Positions 9,708 through 21,480 of a stretch of 64,000 nt of DNA are shown here, one piece after another. A program made the translations under genes and the position numbers. Where the stretch lies: NCBI GenBank assembly GCA_026874595.1, contig CM049310.1, forward strand, positions 65,552,056 to 65,616,055. The letters are read 5' to 3'. Source of the DNA: Sipunculus nudus (taxonomy: Eukaryota > Annelida > Sipuncula > Golfingiida > Sipunculidae). Within the stretch, counting starts at the first letter, position 1; every line of letters starts with the position of its first letter. The notes beneath the pieces were generated by a model. The model searched no databases, had not been told where the DNA came from, and worked only from the letters and a program-made list of their open reading frames with translations.

Positions 9708-12337
9708 AGCTCAGCTGACTATAAGTCATCTGAGCTATAGTCGTGGTCCATTGTCCGTCGTCCGTCCGTCTGTCCGTCCGTCCGTCCGTCCGTCCGTCCG
9801 TCCGTCCGTAGATGTGGCACGTTTTGAAACCGTAAGACCTAGGAATCCAAAATTCAGCATAATGTTAGATGTCCCCAAGATCTCCTACCAAGCCAAAAAC
9901 TGGGTCTTTGCGACTTCATTCCTTTGAGAAATTAAGGAAAAACCTCAATTTTTTATTTAAAACCTATTTTCACACTTTAGGACTGCCTAATATCAAAACC
10001 ACTCATCTGTTTTTCCTCATATTTCCTATAAATAATCCTCTTTATAATTCCTATGTACATGCCAGAAATTAGGTCTGTATTATTTAATTTAAAAAAGTTA
10101 TGGGCCCAAACATAATGCATTTTTTAAATAATCAGGAAAGAAATTTTATCACTTAACACAAAACTTGTTAAAGCTAAGCACTTTTTTTCCAGTAATATTA
10201 CTTTTATTAATCAAAATTAAATTGTATACCTAAAATTAGATCAAAATCTTTTAAATTTTTAAAAATATTAGCAAAAATAAAAAATTGGTACCTTAAATTT
10301 TGCCCAACTTTGACCATGGCACGTTTTTTTGCTGTAACTGCTGTGGATTTAATTTTCACAGCATGTTTTTGTTAGCATTTCAACTGTTAACACCAAAAAT
10401 TTGAAACCAGTTGATCAAAAACTGTAGATTTTATTCAAGTTTTCAAGCACCATGTCACATATTGCTAGTGTTATGCAGTTTGCTAGAGCTCAGCTCCCGA
10501 GCTTCAGCTCTAAGTTCCTTAAATTTGGCATACAGTTAGATTTCTCCAAAATCCCCTACCATGCCAAGAATTTGGTCACTAGGACTTAATTCCTTCAAGA
10601 TATCAATGAAAAACTTAATTTTTCCATTAAAAACCCAATGTTACACTTTAAGACTGCCTAATATCAAAACCACTGATCTGACTTTGATCATATATAATAT
10701 ACATATTTTTCTATACATTCACTATGCACATGCCAGAAATGATGTCAGTATTGTGTATTTTTTTTAAGTTATGGGCCCAAACATAATGCACTTTGTAAAA
10801 AATCAAGAAATATATTTACTCCCTTAACAAGGGCATTGCTGAAGCTAGAGATTTTTTTTGTCAGGGATGTAACATTATTTAATCAAGATTCAATTGAATA
10901 CCCAAAATTAGTTCTGAATTTTTCAAATTTTATAAGTTATTAGTATAAATATAAAATTAGTACCTTAAATTTTGCCCAACTGTGACCATGGCACGTTTGT
11001 TTCCCGTGAGCACTGTTGATATAATTTTCATATCTTGCACACATAAGGATTTCAGCTTTTTAGTTTAGAAAGCTGAAAGAAATTTGCCAAATATTGTAGC
11101 TTTTATTAATGTTTTTTATGAGACCCTGTCAGACTTTGGCTCTCTCAAGCCCCTCTTGAGTCGCCTGTATGTTGACCTTGTTGACCTTTCATCAAATTAT
11201 GCACGCTTGAGGGGAGAATCCAGGCAGCTGATGGCCAGCCACAGTTGATCCAGGTGTTCAACCCAACTCATCTAGTAGTTTTAACCAACAACATAACAAT
11301 AAACAATAAATTAATAAATTTTTATTGGTTTTTAATAACAAATTAAAGAAAAATAGAAAAGGAATTTGTTAGTTTATAATAACAGGAAATTAACTTGCAG
11401 TTACTGATGATATAAGAATCTTGTATCGATGGGTAGAATGTCACATATTCCAAATAACACCATGCAGTCACCTATGGCATTTTTCAGTTCATTTTTAATG
11501 ATAAAGAAGTAAATCATATTATTCATTACTAATCATTAAGGATTATATGAAGGAAATTAATGATAGACAAAGATGCAGTTGATAATATTAATCTAGATTC
11601 CTACTGTGTCTAGTGTGTACATTGATGTGAAATTAGTCCAAAATGAATTTTTTACAGTTATTTTTTAATATAAATAAAAGCCATAAAACCAGGTACTTAT
11701 GATCATTATTTAAATGTGTGAATTTTGTATATTCTGGATTCTCAACATCATTGTTTGGTGAAAACTGAATAAATACCAGACGTGGTGCGAATACTTTGTA
11801 ATTGTATTTAAATACGAATATGATTATGTACTCCATTATAAAATTTCTTGCATAAAGAATGGGAATTCAGGTAAAAATGAAAGTATATGAATACTCGTGC
11901 AAATACTTTCAAAATGTATTCATGAATGCATTCATGAATATATTCTTTAATATTATTTTAATAATCATATCAGTTATATTTCATTTTAAAAAATCATATG
12001 ATTCTCTTATTATTTTTAATAAAAATTATATTTGGGACAATATTTGTAATTTTTTTAATAAATAGTTAAACTCTTATATTATATGTTCTGCTTATAAGTT
12101 ATATGGCCAAGTCAAAATCTGTGTGACAGTAGTACTCCATTTGTTAATAAAATAAATGAAATCAATCCTCTTCCCTGTCTCCAAAGGTACTATCAAAATC
12201 ATACATAAGCTAAACAACAACAACTCATAATACAGCTTATATTTATTACCACACAAAACCAGCATGTGCCTCATTTCTAAATAATATTTTTTTATTATAT
12301 ATAACAGCTGAGCGTCGTGACCCATAGGTCCCTTGTT
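9708..12337 (+). mobile_element. F2 HINE-like element copy 1, complete
   Basis: A 2,630-bp element begins AGCTCAGCTGACT, loop ATA, AGTCATCTGAGCT (a 13-bp stem with one mismatch), followed by a GTCC/TCCG microsatellite (about 9755-9808). It ends CAGCTGAGCGTCGTGACC, CATA, GGTCCCTTGTT. The 3' CAGCTGAGC is the inverted copy of the 5' GCTCAGCTG. The interior is AT-rich and non-coding; it contains two diverged internal segments that both carry ATGGGCCCAAACATAATGC and GACCATGGCACGTTT. The closest copy is 58076-60698. It inserted in a T-tract of F1 unit 5; the host sequence resumes AACAATGGCTTTGAAATTG at about 12339. Confidence 0.75.
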
Positions 12338-13990
12338 TAACAATGGCTTTGAAATTGATATATTTTGTGTTATTTATAAATATCTCGAAATCAGTTTTTC
12401 ATTTTTTGGAAATAGCCCCCAGGGGGTGTGGTACCTGAAACACTGTAACATATCATTTTTCTGCAATATCTAAAATAATTTTAAACATGGCACAATTGTT
12501 ATCGTTGTATCTTAAACTAGGAACATTGGCTTATTCCTCCGCACATGTAGCTTTGTGCTGCCATTACCATGATTACCAAATTTGTGGGTTAAACTTGACG
12601 ATCTGAAAATATGCAGTTTTTGGCTTCTATCTCGGTTAATATTTATGTTTCAAGGGTCTAGTTTTTTGCATAAGGCTGCTTCCCCTTGGTTCTAAGTCAT
12701 TCAATTGCAAGTCTCGTCAAATTTCGCTCGGTTTATCGTCAAACGAGAAAAAACGAGATTTCACAGAAATGCTTATAACTCGGCGACTTTTACAGCTACA
12801 CAGGTCTAGTTTCCGGCATTTCATAACATATGACCAGCTTGACACGCCGGAAAAGAAATCAGGCCAAATCTCGCACCATATCTCGTCAAGCGAGAAAAAA
12901 ACGAGATATCATGGAAATGCTTATAACTAGGTGACTTTTACATCTACTCAGGTCTAGTTTTTGGCATTTGGTAACATTTGGCCAACTTGACATAGTAAAA
13001 CTGCGATACTTGGCGAAATCTCGCACTATATCTGGTCAAATGTGGAAAAACGAGATTTCACAGAAATGCATATAAGTCGGCGACTTTCACGGCTAGACAG
13101 GTCTAGTTTTTGGCATTCATTAACATTTGGACGGCTTGACATGACAAACCTGCAAGACTGGCCAAATCTCGCACCATATCTCGTCAAACGATAAAAAAGG
13201 AGATTTCACAGACATGCTAATAACTCGGCGACTTTTACAGCTAGACAGATGTAGTTTTCGCCATTTCATAACATTTAGAGAGTTTGATATGACAAATCTA
13301 CAAGACTGGACAAATCCTGCACCATATCTCGTCAAACGAGAAAACACGAGAGTACACGGAAATGCTTATAACTCGGCGACTTTTACAGCTAGACGGATCT
13401 AGTTTTCGCCATTTCGTAACGTTTGGCGGTCTTGACATAATAAAACTGCTCGTCTTGCCAAATCTCGTACTATATCTCGTCAAGCGAGAAAAAAACATGA
13501 TTTCACATAAATGCTGATAACACGGCGACTTTTGCAGCTAGACAGGTCTAGTTTCCGGAATTTCGTAATATTTGACAAACCTGACATGACAAAACTGGAA
13601 ATCTCGCCAAAGCTCGCACCATTTCCCGTCAAACGAGAAAACATGACATTTCATGCAAATACTTATAACTCAGCGACTTTTATAGCTAGACAGGTCTAGT
13701 TTTCGGCATTTCATATCATTTGGCAAGCTTGACATGACAAACCTGAAAACGTCTCACTGCTTCTTGTCAAACGAGATTAACGGGATTTCATGAAAAAATT
13801 TTGAACTTGGTCCCTTTTACACTAGAAAGATATGCAGCTGTTAAAGGTCACCATGCATAAATAAACATATTATCCGTTTCTGCTGCCCCCACATTGTTGC
13901 TCATTCATATGACTGTTTCTACATGCACTCTCTGTCTATCTGTCTGTATCATTTCCATTTCCGGCAAGCGCGTGACCTCTGGTCATCTTG
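12338..13990 (+). mobile_element. F1 unit 5, right part
   Basis: The host F1 unit resumes after the F2 insertion with a segment carrying a degenerate CTCF-like site (about 12416-12428). Diverged and then typical 148-bp monomers follow (about 12720-13740), then the right flank and a 3' end at 13956-13990 (hairpin TGACC/GGTCA, CTTG). The first monomers (12720-13120) are visibly more diverged than the last ones. Confidence 0.6.
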
Positions 13991-15837
13991 TTTTTTTGTT
14001 TTTTTGTTTTTTTGTTTTTTTGTGTGTTTGTCTGCGCTCTCCTGGCCACAATTTTGCAGCAATCGACATGACCCTTACAGGGTTGATTGACAACCGAACA
14101 CCCTGGAACCCTATTGTTTTTGGTCAACATTGCTCCAAGGTCAAGGGTCAAGGTCACGACAGGTGTGGTTAACGGTTTTTGCACTATAACTTCGCCATAA
14201 ATAGGCTTATCCACTTCTGCAATAGCTCATTTTTTTCGTCATCACCTGGCCTTTCTTTTGATATGTAGCTTACTTAAATTTGCCGTTACCATGGTTACAT
14301 TTTTTGGGCAAAAATCATGGGAATTGGAATTAACACGACCATTTTTTTGTAACTTTGTCCGTTTTTAAGCTAGGCAGATCTAGTTTTCGGCATTTTGTTC
14401 CACACGACCAGCTTGACACGACAGAACTGAAAGTCACGCCAAATCTCGCGCCATATCTCGTCAAACGAGAAAAAACGAGACTTCGCGGAAATGGTTATAA
14501 CTCGGCAACTTTTACAGCTAGACAGGTCTGGTTTTCGGCATTTTGTTCCACCAAACAAGCTTGACACGACAGAGCTGCAAGACAGGCCAAATCTCGCACC
14601 GTATCTCGTCAAACGAGAAAACACGGGATGTCACGGAAATGCTTATAACTGGGCCAGTTTTACAGCTAGACACGTCTGGTTTTCGGCATTTAGTTCCACT
14701 AGACCAGCTTGACACGACAGATATGCAAGTCTGGCAAAATCTCGCACCGTATCTCGTCAAACGAGAAAACACGAAATTTCACGGAAATGCTTATAACTCG
14801 GCCAGTTTTACAGCTAGACACGTCTGGTTTCCGGCATTTCCTTCCACATGACCAGCTTGACACGATAGATGTGCACGTCAGGCCAAATCTCGCACCCTAT
14901 CTCGTCAAACGAGAAAACACGAGATTTCACGGAAATGCTTATAACTCGGCGAGTTTTACAGCTAGACAGGTCTAGTTTTCGGCATTTTCTTTCACATGTC
15001 CTGCTGGACATGACAGAACTGAAAGTCAGGCCGAATGTCGCACCGTATCTCGTCAAACGAGAAAACATGAGATTTCACGGCATTGGTTATAACTCGGCGA
15101 GTTTTACAGATAGACAGGTCTGGTTTTCGGCATTTTGTTCCACTAGACCAGCTTGACACGACAGACATGCATGTCAGGCAAAATCTCGCACCGTATCCCG
15201 TCAAACGAGAAAACACGACATTTCACGGAACTGCAGCTAGACAGGTCTAGTTTTCGGCATTTAGTTCCACATGACCCACTTGACATGACAAACCTGCAAG
15301 ACCGGCCAAATCTCGCACCGTATCTCGTCAAACGAGAAAACACGAGATTTCACCAAAATGCTTTTAACTCGGCGATTTTTACAGGTACGAAGGTCTAGTT
15401 TTCGGCATTGTGTCACATATGAACTGCTTGATTAGATAAAGCCATAAGTCTGCCCAAATCTCGCACCATATCTTGTGCAACGTGAACAAACGAGATGTCA
15501 CTGAAATGCTTATATCTCGGCGCCTTTTACAACAAAGTAGTTCTAGTTTTCGGCATTTTGTCACATATGACCAGCTTGACATGACAAACCTGAAAACGTC
15601 TCACTGCTTCTTGTCAAACGAGATTAACGGGGTTTCATGAAAAAATTTTGAACTTGGTCCTTTTTACACTAGAAAGATATGCAGCTGTTAAAGGTCAGCA
15701 TGCATAAATAAACATATTATCCGTTTCTGCTGCCGCCACATTGTTGCTCATTCATATGACTGTTTCTACATGCACTCTCTGTCTATCTGTCTGTATCATT
15801 TCCATTTCCGGCAAGCGCGTGACCTCTGGTCATCTTG
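13991..15837 (+). mobile_element. F1 unit 6, 148-bp satellite core
   Basis: Pure T/GT microsatellite (13991-14030), left flank (GTTACCATGGTTAC at 14285-14298), about eight 148-bp monomers (14440-15590), right flank, and a 3' end at 15803-15837. The last monomers before the right flank (15340-15590) are diverged: the inverted repeat becomes TCTTGTGCAACGTGA near 15471. This matches the general pattern of core homogeneity with older edges. Confidence 0.65.
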
Positions 15838-16426
15838 TCTGTTTGTTTGTTTGTTTGTTTGTCTGTCCAGTCTCTACAGGTCACAATTTTGATCCCATCG
15901 CTTTCAAACTTTCACAGTTTGTGTAAAATCAAAAATGCAAGAAGCCTATTGTTTTTGGGCAATAAAGGTCAAAGGTCAAGGTCAAGGTCATCAAAAGTTC
16001 CTAAAGTGCTCTTTTCTTCATATCTCCATTACTATTTGTCATAGCCACTTCAAACATGGCTCATTTTAATCGTCCTTCCAAGGCCTTTCGTCTGGTGTGT
16101 AGCTGATTCAAATTGGTTGTCTCCATGGTTACGTATTTTTGGGTAAAAGTGATGTAAATCGAAAATCAAAGGACAATTTTTTCTAACTTTGTCATTTTTA
16201 AAGCTAGAGAGTTCTAGTTTTTTGCATCAGGTAGCATTTAACAAGTACTGCAAGATTTTATTAAAAGTCTCGCGATATCTCGTATAATATCTCGTCAAAC
16301 GAGAATTTTCGAGATTTCATTAAATATCGCTTACAGGTCGCATTTTTTAAACTATGACTTTGAAAATGACATATTTTGTGTTATTTAGAAATATCTCGAA
16401 ACCAATTTTTCATTTTTTGGAAATAG

Positions 16427-17410
16427 CCACCAGGGGGCGTGGTACATGAAACACTGTAAGATATCGTTTTTCTGCAATATCTCAAAAAATATTAAACGTG
16501 ACACCATTTTTTTTGTCGTATCTGAAACTAGGAACATTGGCTTATCCCTTCGCTCATGTAGCTTTGTGCTGCCGTTACCATGGTTACCGAATTTTGGGGT
16601 AAAACTTGACAATCTGAAAATGCGGAGTTTTCCAGCTTCTATCTCTGTTGATATTTGCGATAGAAAGGTCTGGTTTTTGGCGTTAGACAGCATCCCTCTA
16701 GTTCTAAGCCATTCAATGGCAAGTCTCGTCATATCTCGCACCGTTTCCCGTGAAACGAGAACACGTGACCATTCAAAGAAATGCCTATAATTCTGTCATT
16801 TTTCACGCTACAGACACATGGTTTGCAGCGCTGGATAGCGGCTGACACTCGCAGTCACATTCAGGGGTCACATTGTTAGTCTCGTCAAATCTCGCGCCGT
16901 TTTTCGCCATACCACGATACATGTTGGAGGCACAGTCACAACTTTATTGCTTGCCGGAAATCTTCGATTTCCGCAAGCATGTTCGTCACCCGCGTATGTT
17001 TGTTCCTTCATCTTATGTTTTACACTAATATCTCAAAACTTATTTTTCATTTTCCGGATATGGCTGCTAGGGGGCGCTGCACTAGACCCATCCAAACAAA
17101 TCAGTTTTTGGGCATATTTCCGTAAGAGTAAACCTATATTACACAAACTGTAGCTTATTTTCTTTCTCTTGGCCTTCTGCAAAACATGGTAACGTCATCT
17201 GGTGTCCATCTTGTGTTACTTTGTCAGTATGTCTGTGTGTTTGTCAGTTATCTTCGAATTAGCCTACTTGCTGGTTGTTGCATCTCACATATAGCAATCA
17301 ACAAGCCAGATATTTGGAGGAATCCTTTTGAAACGATTACAACTCATGCTATTCACTAATATCACGAAACGCATTTGTTGTCTTCAGGATATGTCCACTA
17401 GAGGGCGCTG
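16427..17410 (+). promoter_or_regulatory. CTCF-like motif cluster B
   Basis: CCACCAGGGGGCGTGG (16427-16442), CTGCTAGGGGGCGCTG (17064-17079) and CCACTAGAGGGCGCTG (17395-17410). The first and third are close to the best vertebrate CTCF core. The first lies in a different repeat context (before ACACTGTAA) from the other two, so the motif is shared by two distinct core types. Function is inferred only from the match. Confidence 0.45.
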
Positions 17411-17711
17411 CAGTCGAAAATCCCCAGTATATCATTATTTGGCCATATCTCCAAGAATAGAAACCTCAATTACATAAACTATACCTTATTTTCTTCCTCT
17501 GAGTCTTCCTCATAACCTGGTTAAGTCATCTTGTCTTTATCTTGTGTCCCGTTGTCAATATGTCTGTTTGTTTGTCAGTTGTCCTCAAATTCGCCTGCTT
17601 GTTTGTTCTTTCGTCTCACTAATAGAATTCTACAGGCCACATTTTTGAAAGAATCTTTTTTAAACTATTAAATCTTATGTCTTACAGTTATATCTCGAAA
17701 CAGATTATTAG

Positions 17712-18330
17712 CGAATCTATGAGCTTATGCTATGGTGCAGCTTCGTTCGTCGTCTGTAGGTTAACCATAGCTATCTAAAAAACGGCAGGAACTAGCATTA
17801 CCAATTTTTTTGTAAATAAACAGTCATCTGAAAAGCTCTATCAATTTTTGTTTATTTTTTGGCTTTCTGCATTTACTGAGATTTTATAGGGAAAAAGCTA
17901 AAAAAGCTTTAAAAATCTTCTTCTGCGAAACTGTCCAGCCAAATTTTCAAATATTTCTAAGAAATGATCTCTTGAACAATCTATGTCAAGTTTGTTCGAA
18001 TGGTTTCAGTTCGGAGATTTAACAGGAAGTTGAACTTAGTCATCTGTCCAAAAAAGCAAACTAAAATTTAAATCTCAGAAACGGCTAGAGCTGTCATTAC
18101 CAAATTTTAATACCTATGTTTGTCTCATATGTCATATCTGAAATTGAGGTTTTGGTGGCGCCACCTACATTGATCTGTTTTTTACAAGGGAAAATGTAAT
18201 TTTAGACTCTCCAGCTAATACACTGTTTTATGATGAAACTGTTAAGCTGATTGGTTTAAACTTTACAAGAATTATTCTATGGTAGGTTTCTGCGGGTTTT
18301 ATAAGAGATTGGGTAAATGCAACTTTAAAA
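17712..18330 (+). mobile_element. F4-like element fragment
   Basis: The sequence from ATGAGCTTATGCTATGGTGC through a GTCGT-rich stretch and TTAACCATAGCTATCT matches 46247-46700. It contains TGGTGGCGCCACCTAC near 18153. It interrupts the ~330-bp F1 repeat just after CTCGAAACAGATT. No full termini are visible on either side, so it is a fragment. Bivalve elements starting with a GGTGAGCTTATG-type segment are familiar to me; this link is from memory. Confidence 0.45.
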
Positions 18331-18906
18331 AAGCAGTGTAGCCAATTGAAAACTATGATTTATTTTCTTCCTCTGAATCTACTCGATAATCTGAGTAGGT
18401 CATCTGGTCTTATTCTTGTGTCATTTTTTGAGTATGTCTGTCTGTTTGTCAGTGATCCTAAATTTCGCCTGCTTGCTGGACCTTGCTTCTTGCAGTTAGC
18501 AATTTTCAGGACACAGTTTTGCAGGAATCCTTTTGGAACTGGAACAACATCTTATTTCTTACACTAGAGTCTAAAAAGAAATTTTTAATGTTTGGGATAT
18601 GGCCGCTACCATATATTGGCCATACCTCCGACACTATAAACTCTACCTACTAAAATATAGCTCATTTTGCTTCTCTTTACGTTCCCAACTTTTTTCTGGT
18701 AGTCTGTTATCTCAGGTGTGTCAGTATATCTGTCTGTTTTGAGCTATGTCTGCTTACATGTTCTTTTGTGTGATATATGTCGTTCAACAGGCCAAACTTT
18801 CCAGCAATCGCTTTAAAAGTCTTTCAATAGAAAATGACAGTTTGTCCTGTTTGTCCAATCTCTATGTCATTTTAGTCCGCCAAGCGTTCGACCTCTGGTC
18901 ATCTAG

Positions 18907-21480
18907 TTTGTTTGTTTGTCACGACTCTCCAGGCCACACTTTTGCATCAATCGACATGACCTTTACAGGGTTGATTGACAACCGAACACCCTGGAACCCT
19001 ATTGTTTTTGGTCAACATTGCTCCAAGGTCAAGGGTCAAGTTCACGACAGGTGTGGTTAATGGTTTTTGCACTATAACTTCGCCATAAATAGGCTTATCC
19101 ACTTCTGCAATAGCTCATTTTTTTCGTCATCACCTGGCCTTTCTTTTGATATGTAGCTTACTTAAATTTGCCGTTACCATGGTTACATTTTTTGGGCAAA
19201 AATCATGGAAATTGGAAATAACACGACCATTTTTTTGTAACTTTGTCAGTTTTAAAGCTAGGCAGATCTAGTTTTCGGCATTTTGTTCCACATTACCAGC
19301 TTGACACGACAGAACTGAAAGTCACGCCAAATCTCGCGCCATATCTCGTCAATCGAGAAAAAACGAGACTTCGCGGAAATGCTTATAACTCGGCGACTTT
19401 TGCATCAATCAACTTGAAACTTACAGGCTTGATTGACTAACCGATTTCTAGGTGCCCTATTGTTTTTTGGTCAACATTGCTCCAAGGTCAAGGGTCAAGG
19501 TCACGACAAGTATGGTTAACGGTTTTTGCACTATAACTTCGCCATAAATAGGCTTATCCATTTCTGCAATAGCTCATTTTTTTCGTCATCACCTGGCCTT
19601 TCTTTTGACATGTAGCTTACTTAAATTTGCCGTTACCATGGTTACATTTTTTGGGCAAAAATCTTGGATATTGGAAATAACACGACCATTTTTTGTAACT
19701 TTGTCAGTTTTTAAGCTAGGCAGATCTAGTTTTCGGCATTTTGTTCCACATGACCAGCTTGACACGACAGAACTGAAAGTCACGCCAAATCTCGCGCCAT
19801 ATCTCGTCAAACGAGAAAAAACGAGACTTCGCGGAAATGCTTATTACTCGGCGACTTTTACAGCTAGACAGGTCTGGTTTTCGGCATTTCGTTCCACCAA
19901 ACAAGCTTGACATGACAGAGCTGCAAGACAGGCCAAATCTCGCAACGTATCTCGTCAAACGAGAAATCACAGGATTTCACGGAAATGCTTATAACTGGGC
20001 CAGTTTTACAGCTAGACACGTCTGGTTTTCGGCATTTAGTTCCACTAGACCAGATTGACACGACAGATATGCAAGTCTGGCAAAATCTCGCACCGTATCT
20101 CGTCAAACGAGAAAACACGAAATTTCACGGAAATGCTTATAACTGGGCCAGTTTTACAGCTAGACACGTCTGGTTTCCGGCATTTCCTTCCACATGACCA
20201 ACTTGACACGATAGGTGTGCAAGTCAGGCCAAATCTCGCACCCTATCTCGTCAAACGAGAAAACACGAGATTTCAGGGAAATGCTTATAACTCGGCAAGT
20301 TTTACAGCTAGACAGGTCTAGTTTTCGGCATTTTCTTTCACATGACCTGCTGGACATGACAGAACTGAAAGTCAGGCCGAATGTCTCACCGTATCACGTC
20401 AAACGAGAAAACATGAGATTTCACGGCTTTGGTTATAACTCGGCGAGTTTTACAGATAGACACGTCTGGTTTTCGGCATTTTGTTCCACTAGACCAGCTT
20501 GACACGACAGACATGCATGTCAGGCAAAATCTCGCACCGTATCCCTTCAAACGAGAAAACACGAGATTTCACGGAACTGCAGCTAGACAAGTCTAGTTTT
20601 CGGCATTTAGTTCCACATGACCCACTTGACATGACAAACCTGCAAGACTGGCCAAATCTCGCACCATATCTCGTCAAACGATAAAAAAGGAGATTTCACA
20701 GAAATGCTAATAACTCGGCGACTTTTACAGCTAGGCAGATGTAGTTTTCGCCATTTCATAACATTTAGAGAGTTTGATATGACAAATCTACAAGACTGGC
20801 CAAATCCTGCACCATATCTCGTCAAACGAGAAAACACGAGAGTACACGGAAATGCTTATAACTCGGCGACTTTTACAGCTAGACGGATCTAGTTTTCGCC
20901 ATTTCGTAACGTTTGGCCGTCTTGACATAATAAAACTGCTCGTCTTGCCAAATCTCGTACTATATCTCGTCAAGCGAGAAAAAAACATGATTTCACGTAA
21001 ATGCTGATAACACGGCGACTTTTGCAGCTAGACAGGTCTAGTTTCCGGCATTTTGTAATATTTGACTAACCTGAAATGACAAAACTGGAAATCTCGCCAA
21101 AGCTCGCACCATTTCCCGTCAAACGAGAAAACACGAGATTTCATGCAAATGCTTATAACTCAGCGGCTTTTATAGCCAGACAGGTCTAGTTTTCGGCATT
21201 TCATATCATTTGGCCAGCTTGACATGACAAACCTGAAAACGTCTCACTGCTTCTTGTCAAACGAGATTAACGGGATTTCATGAAAAATTTTGAACTTGGT
21301 CCCCTTTTACACTAGAAAGATATGCAGCTGTTAAAGGTCAGCATGCATAAATAAACATATTATCCGTTTCTGCTGCCCCCACAATGTTGCTCATTCATAT
21401 GACTGTTTCTACATGCACTCTCTGTCCATCTGTCTGTATCATTTCCATTTCCGGCAAGCGCGTGACCTCTGGTCATCTTG
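18907..21480 (+). mobile_element. F1 unit 8, 148-bp satellite core
   Basis: Short GTTT run, left flank (AGGTCA repeats; X-box-like 19173-19186), one monomer, then a second left flank joined at GCGACTTTTGCATCAATC (about 19397) as in unit 4 (second X-box-like site 19632-19645). About ten monomers follow (to about 21235), then the right flank and a 3' end at 21446-21480 (TGACC/GGTCA, CTTG). The array order of variants parallels units 1, 3 and 6, so whole arrays, not single monomers, were copied. Confidence 0.65.

Larger units (their letters stand above)
15838..18906 (+). mobile_element. F1 unit 7, composite
   Basis: GTTT/GTCT microsatellite, then a left flank with AGGTCA repeats (15967-15990). 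A block with CCACCAGGGGGCGTGG (16427-16442) and GTTACCATGGTTAC (16574-16587) follows. A single F1 5' terminus at about 16946 comes next, then ~330-bp repeats (CTCF-like sites 17064-17079, 17395-17410). An F4-like fragment (about 17712-18330) and more diverged ~330-bp repeat lead to a 3' end at about 18871-18906 (CGACC-TCT-GGTCA, CTAG). The internal 5' terminus suggests two fused or nested units. Confidence 0.5.
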
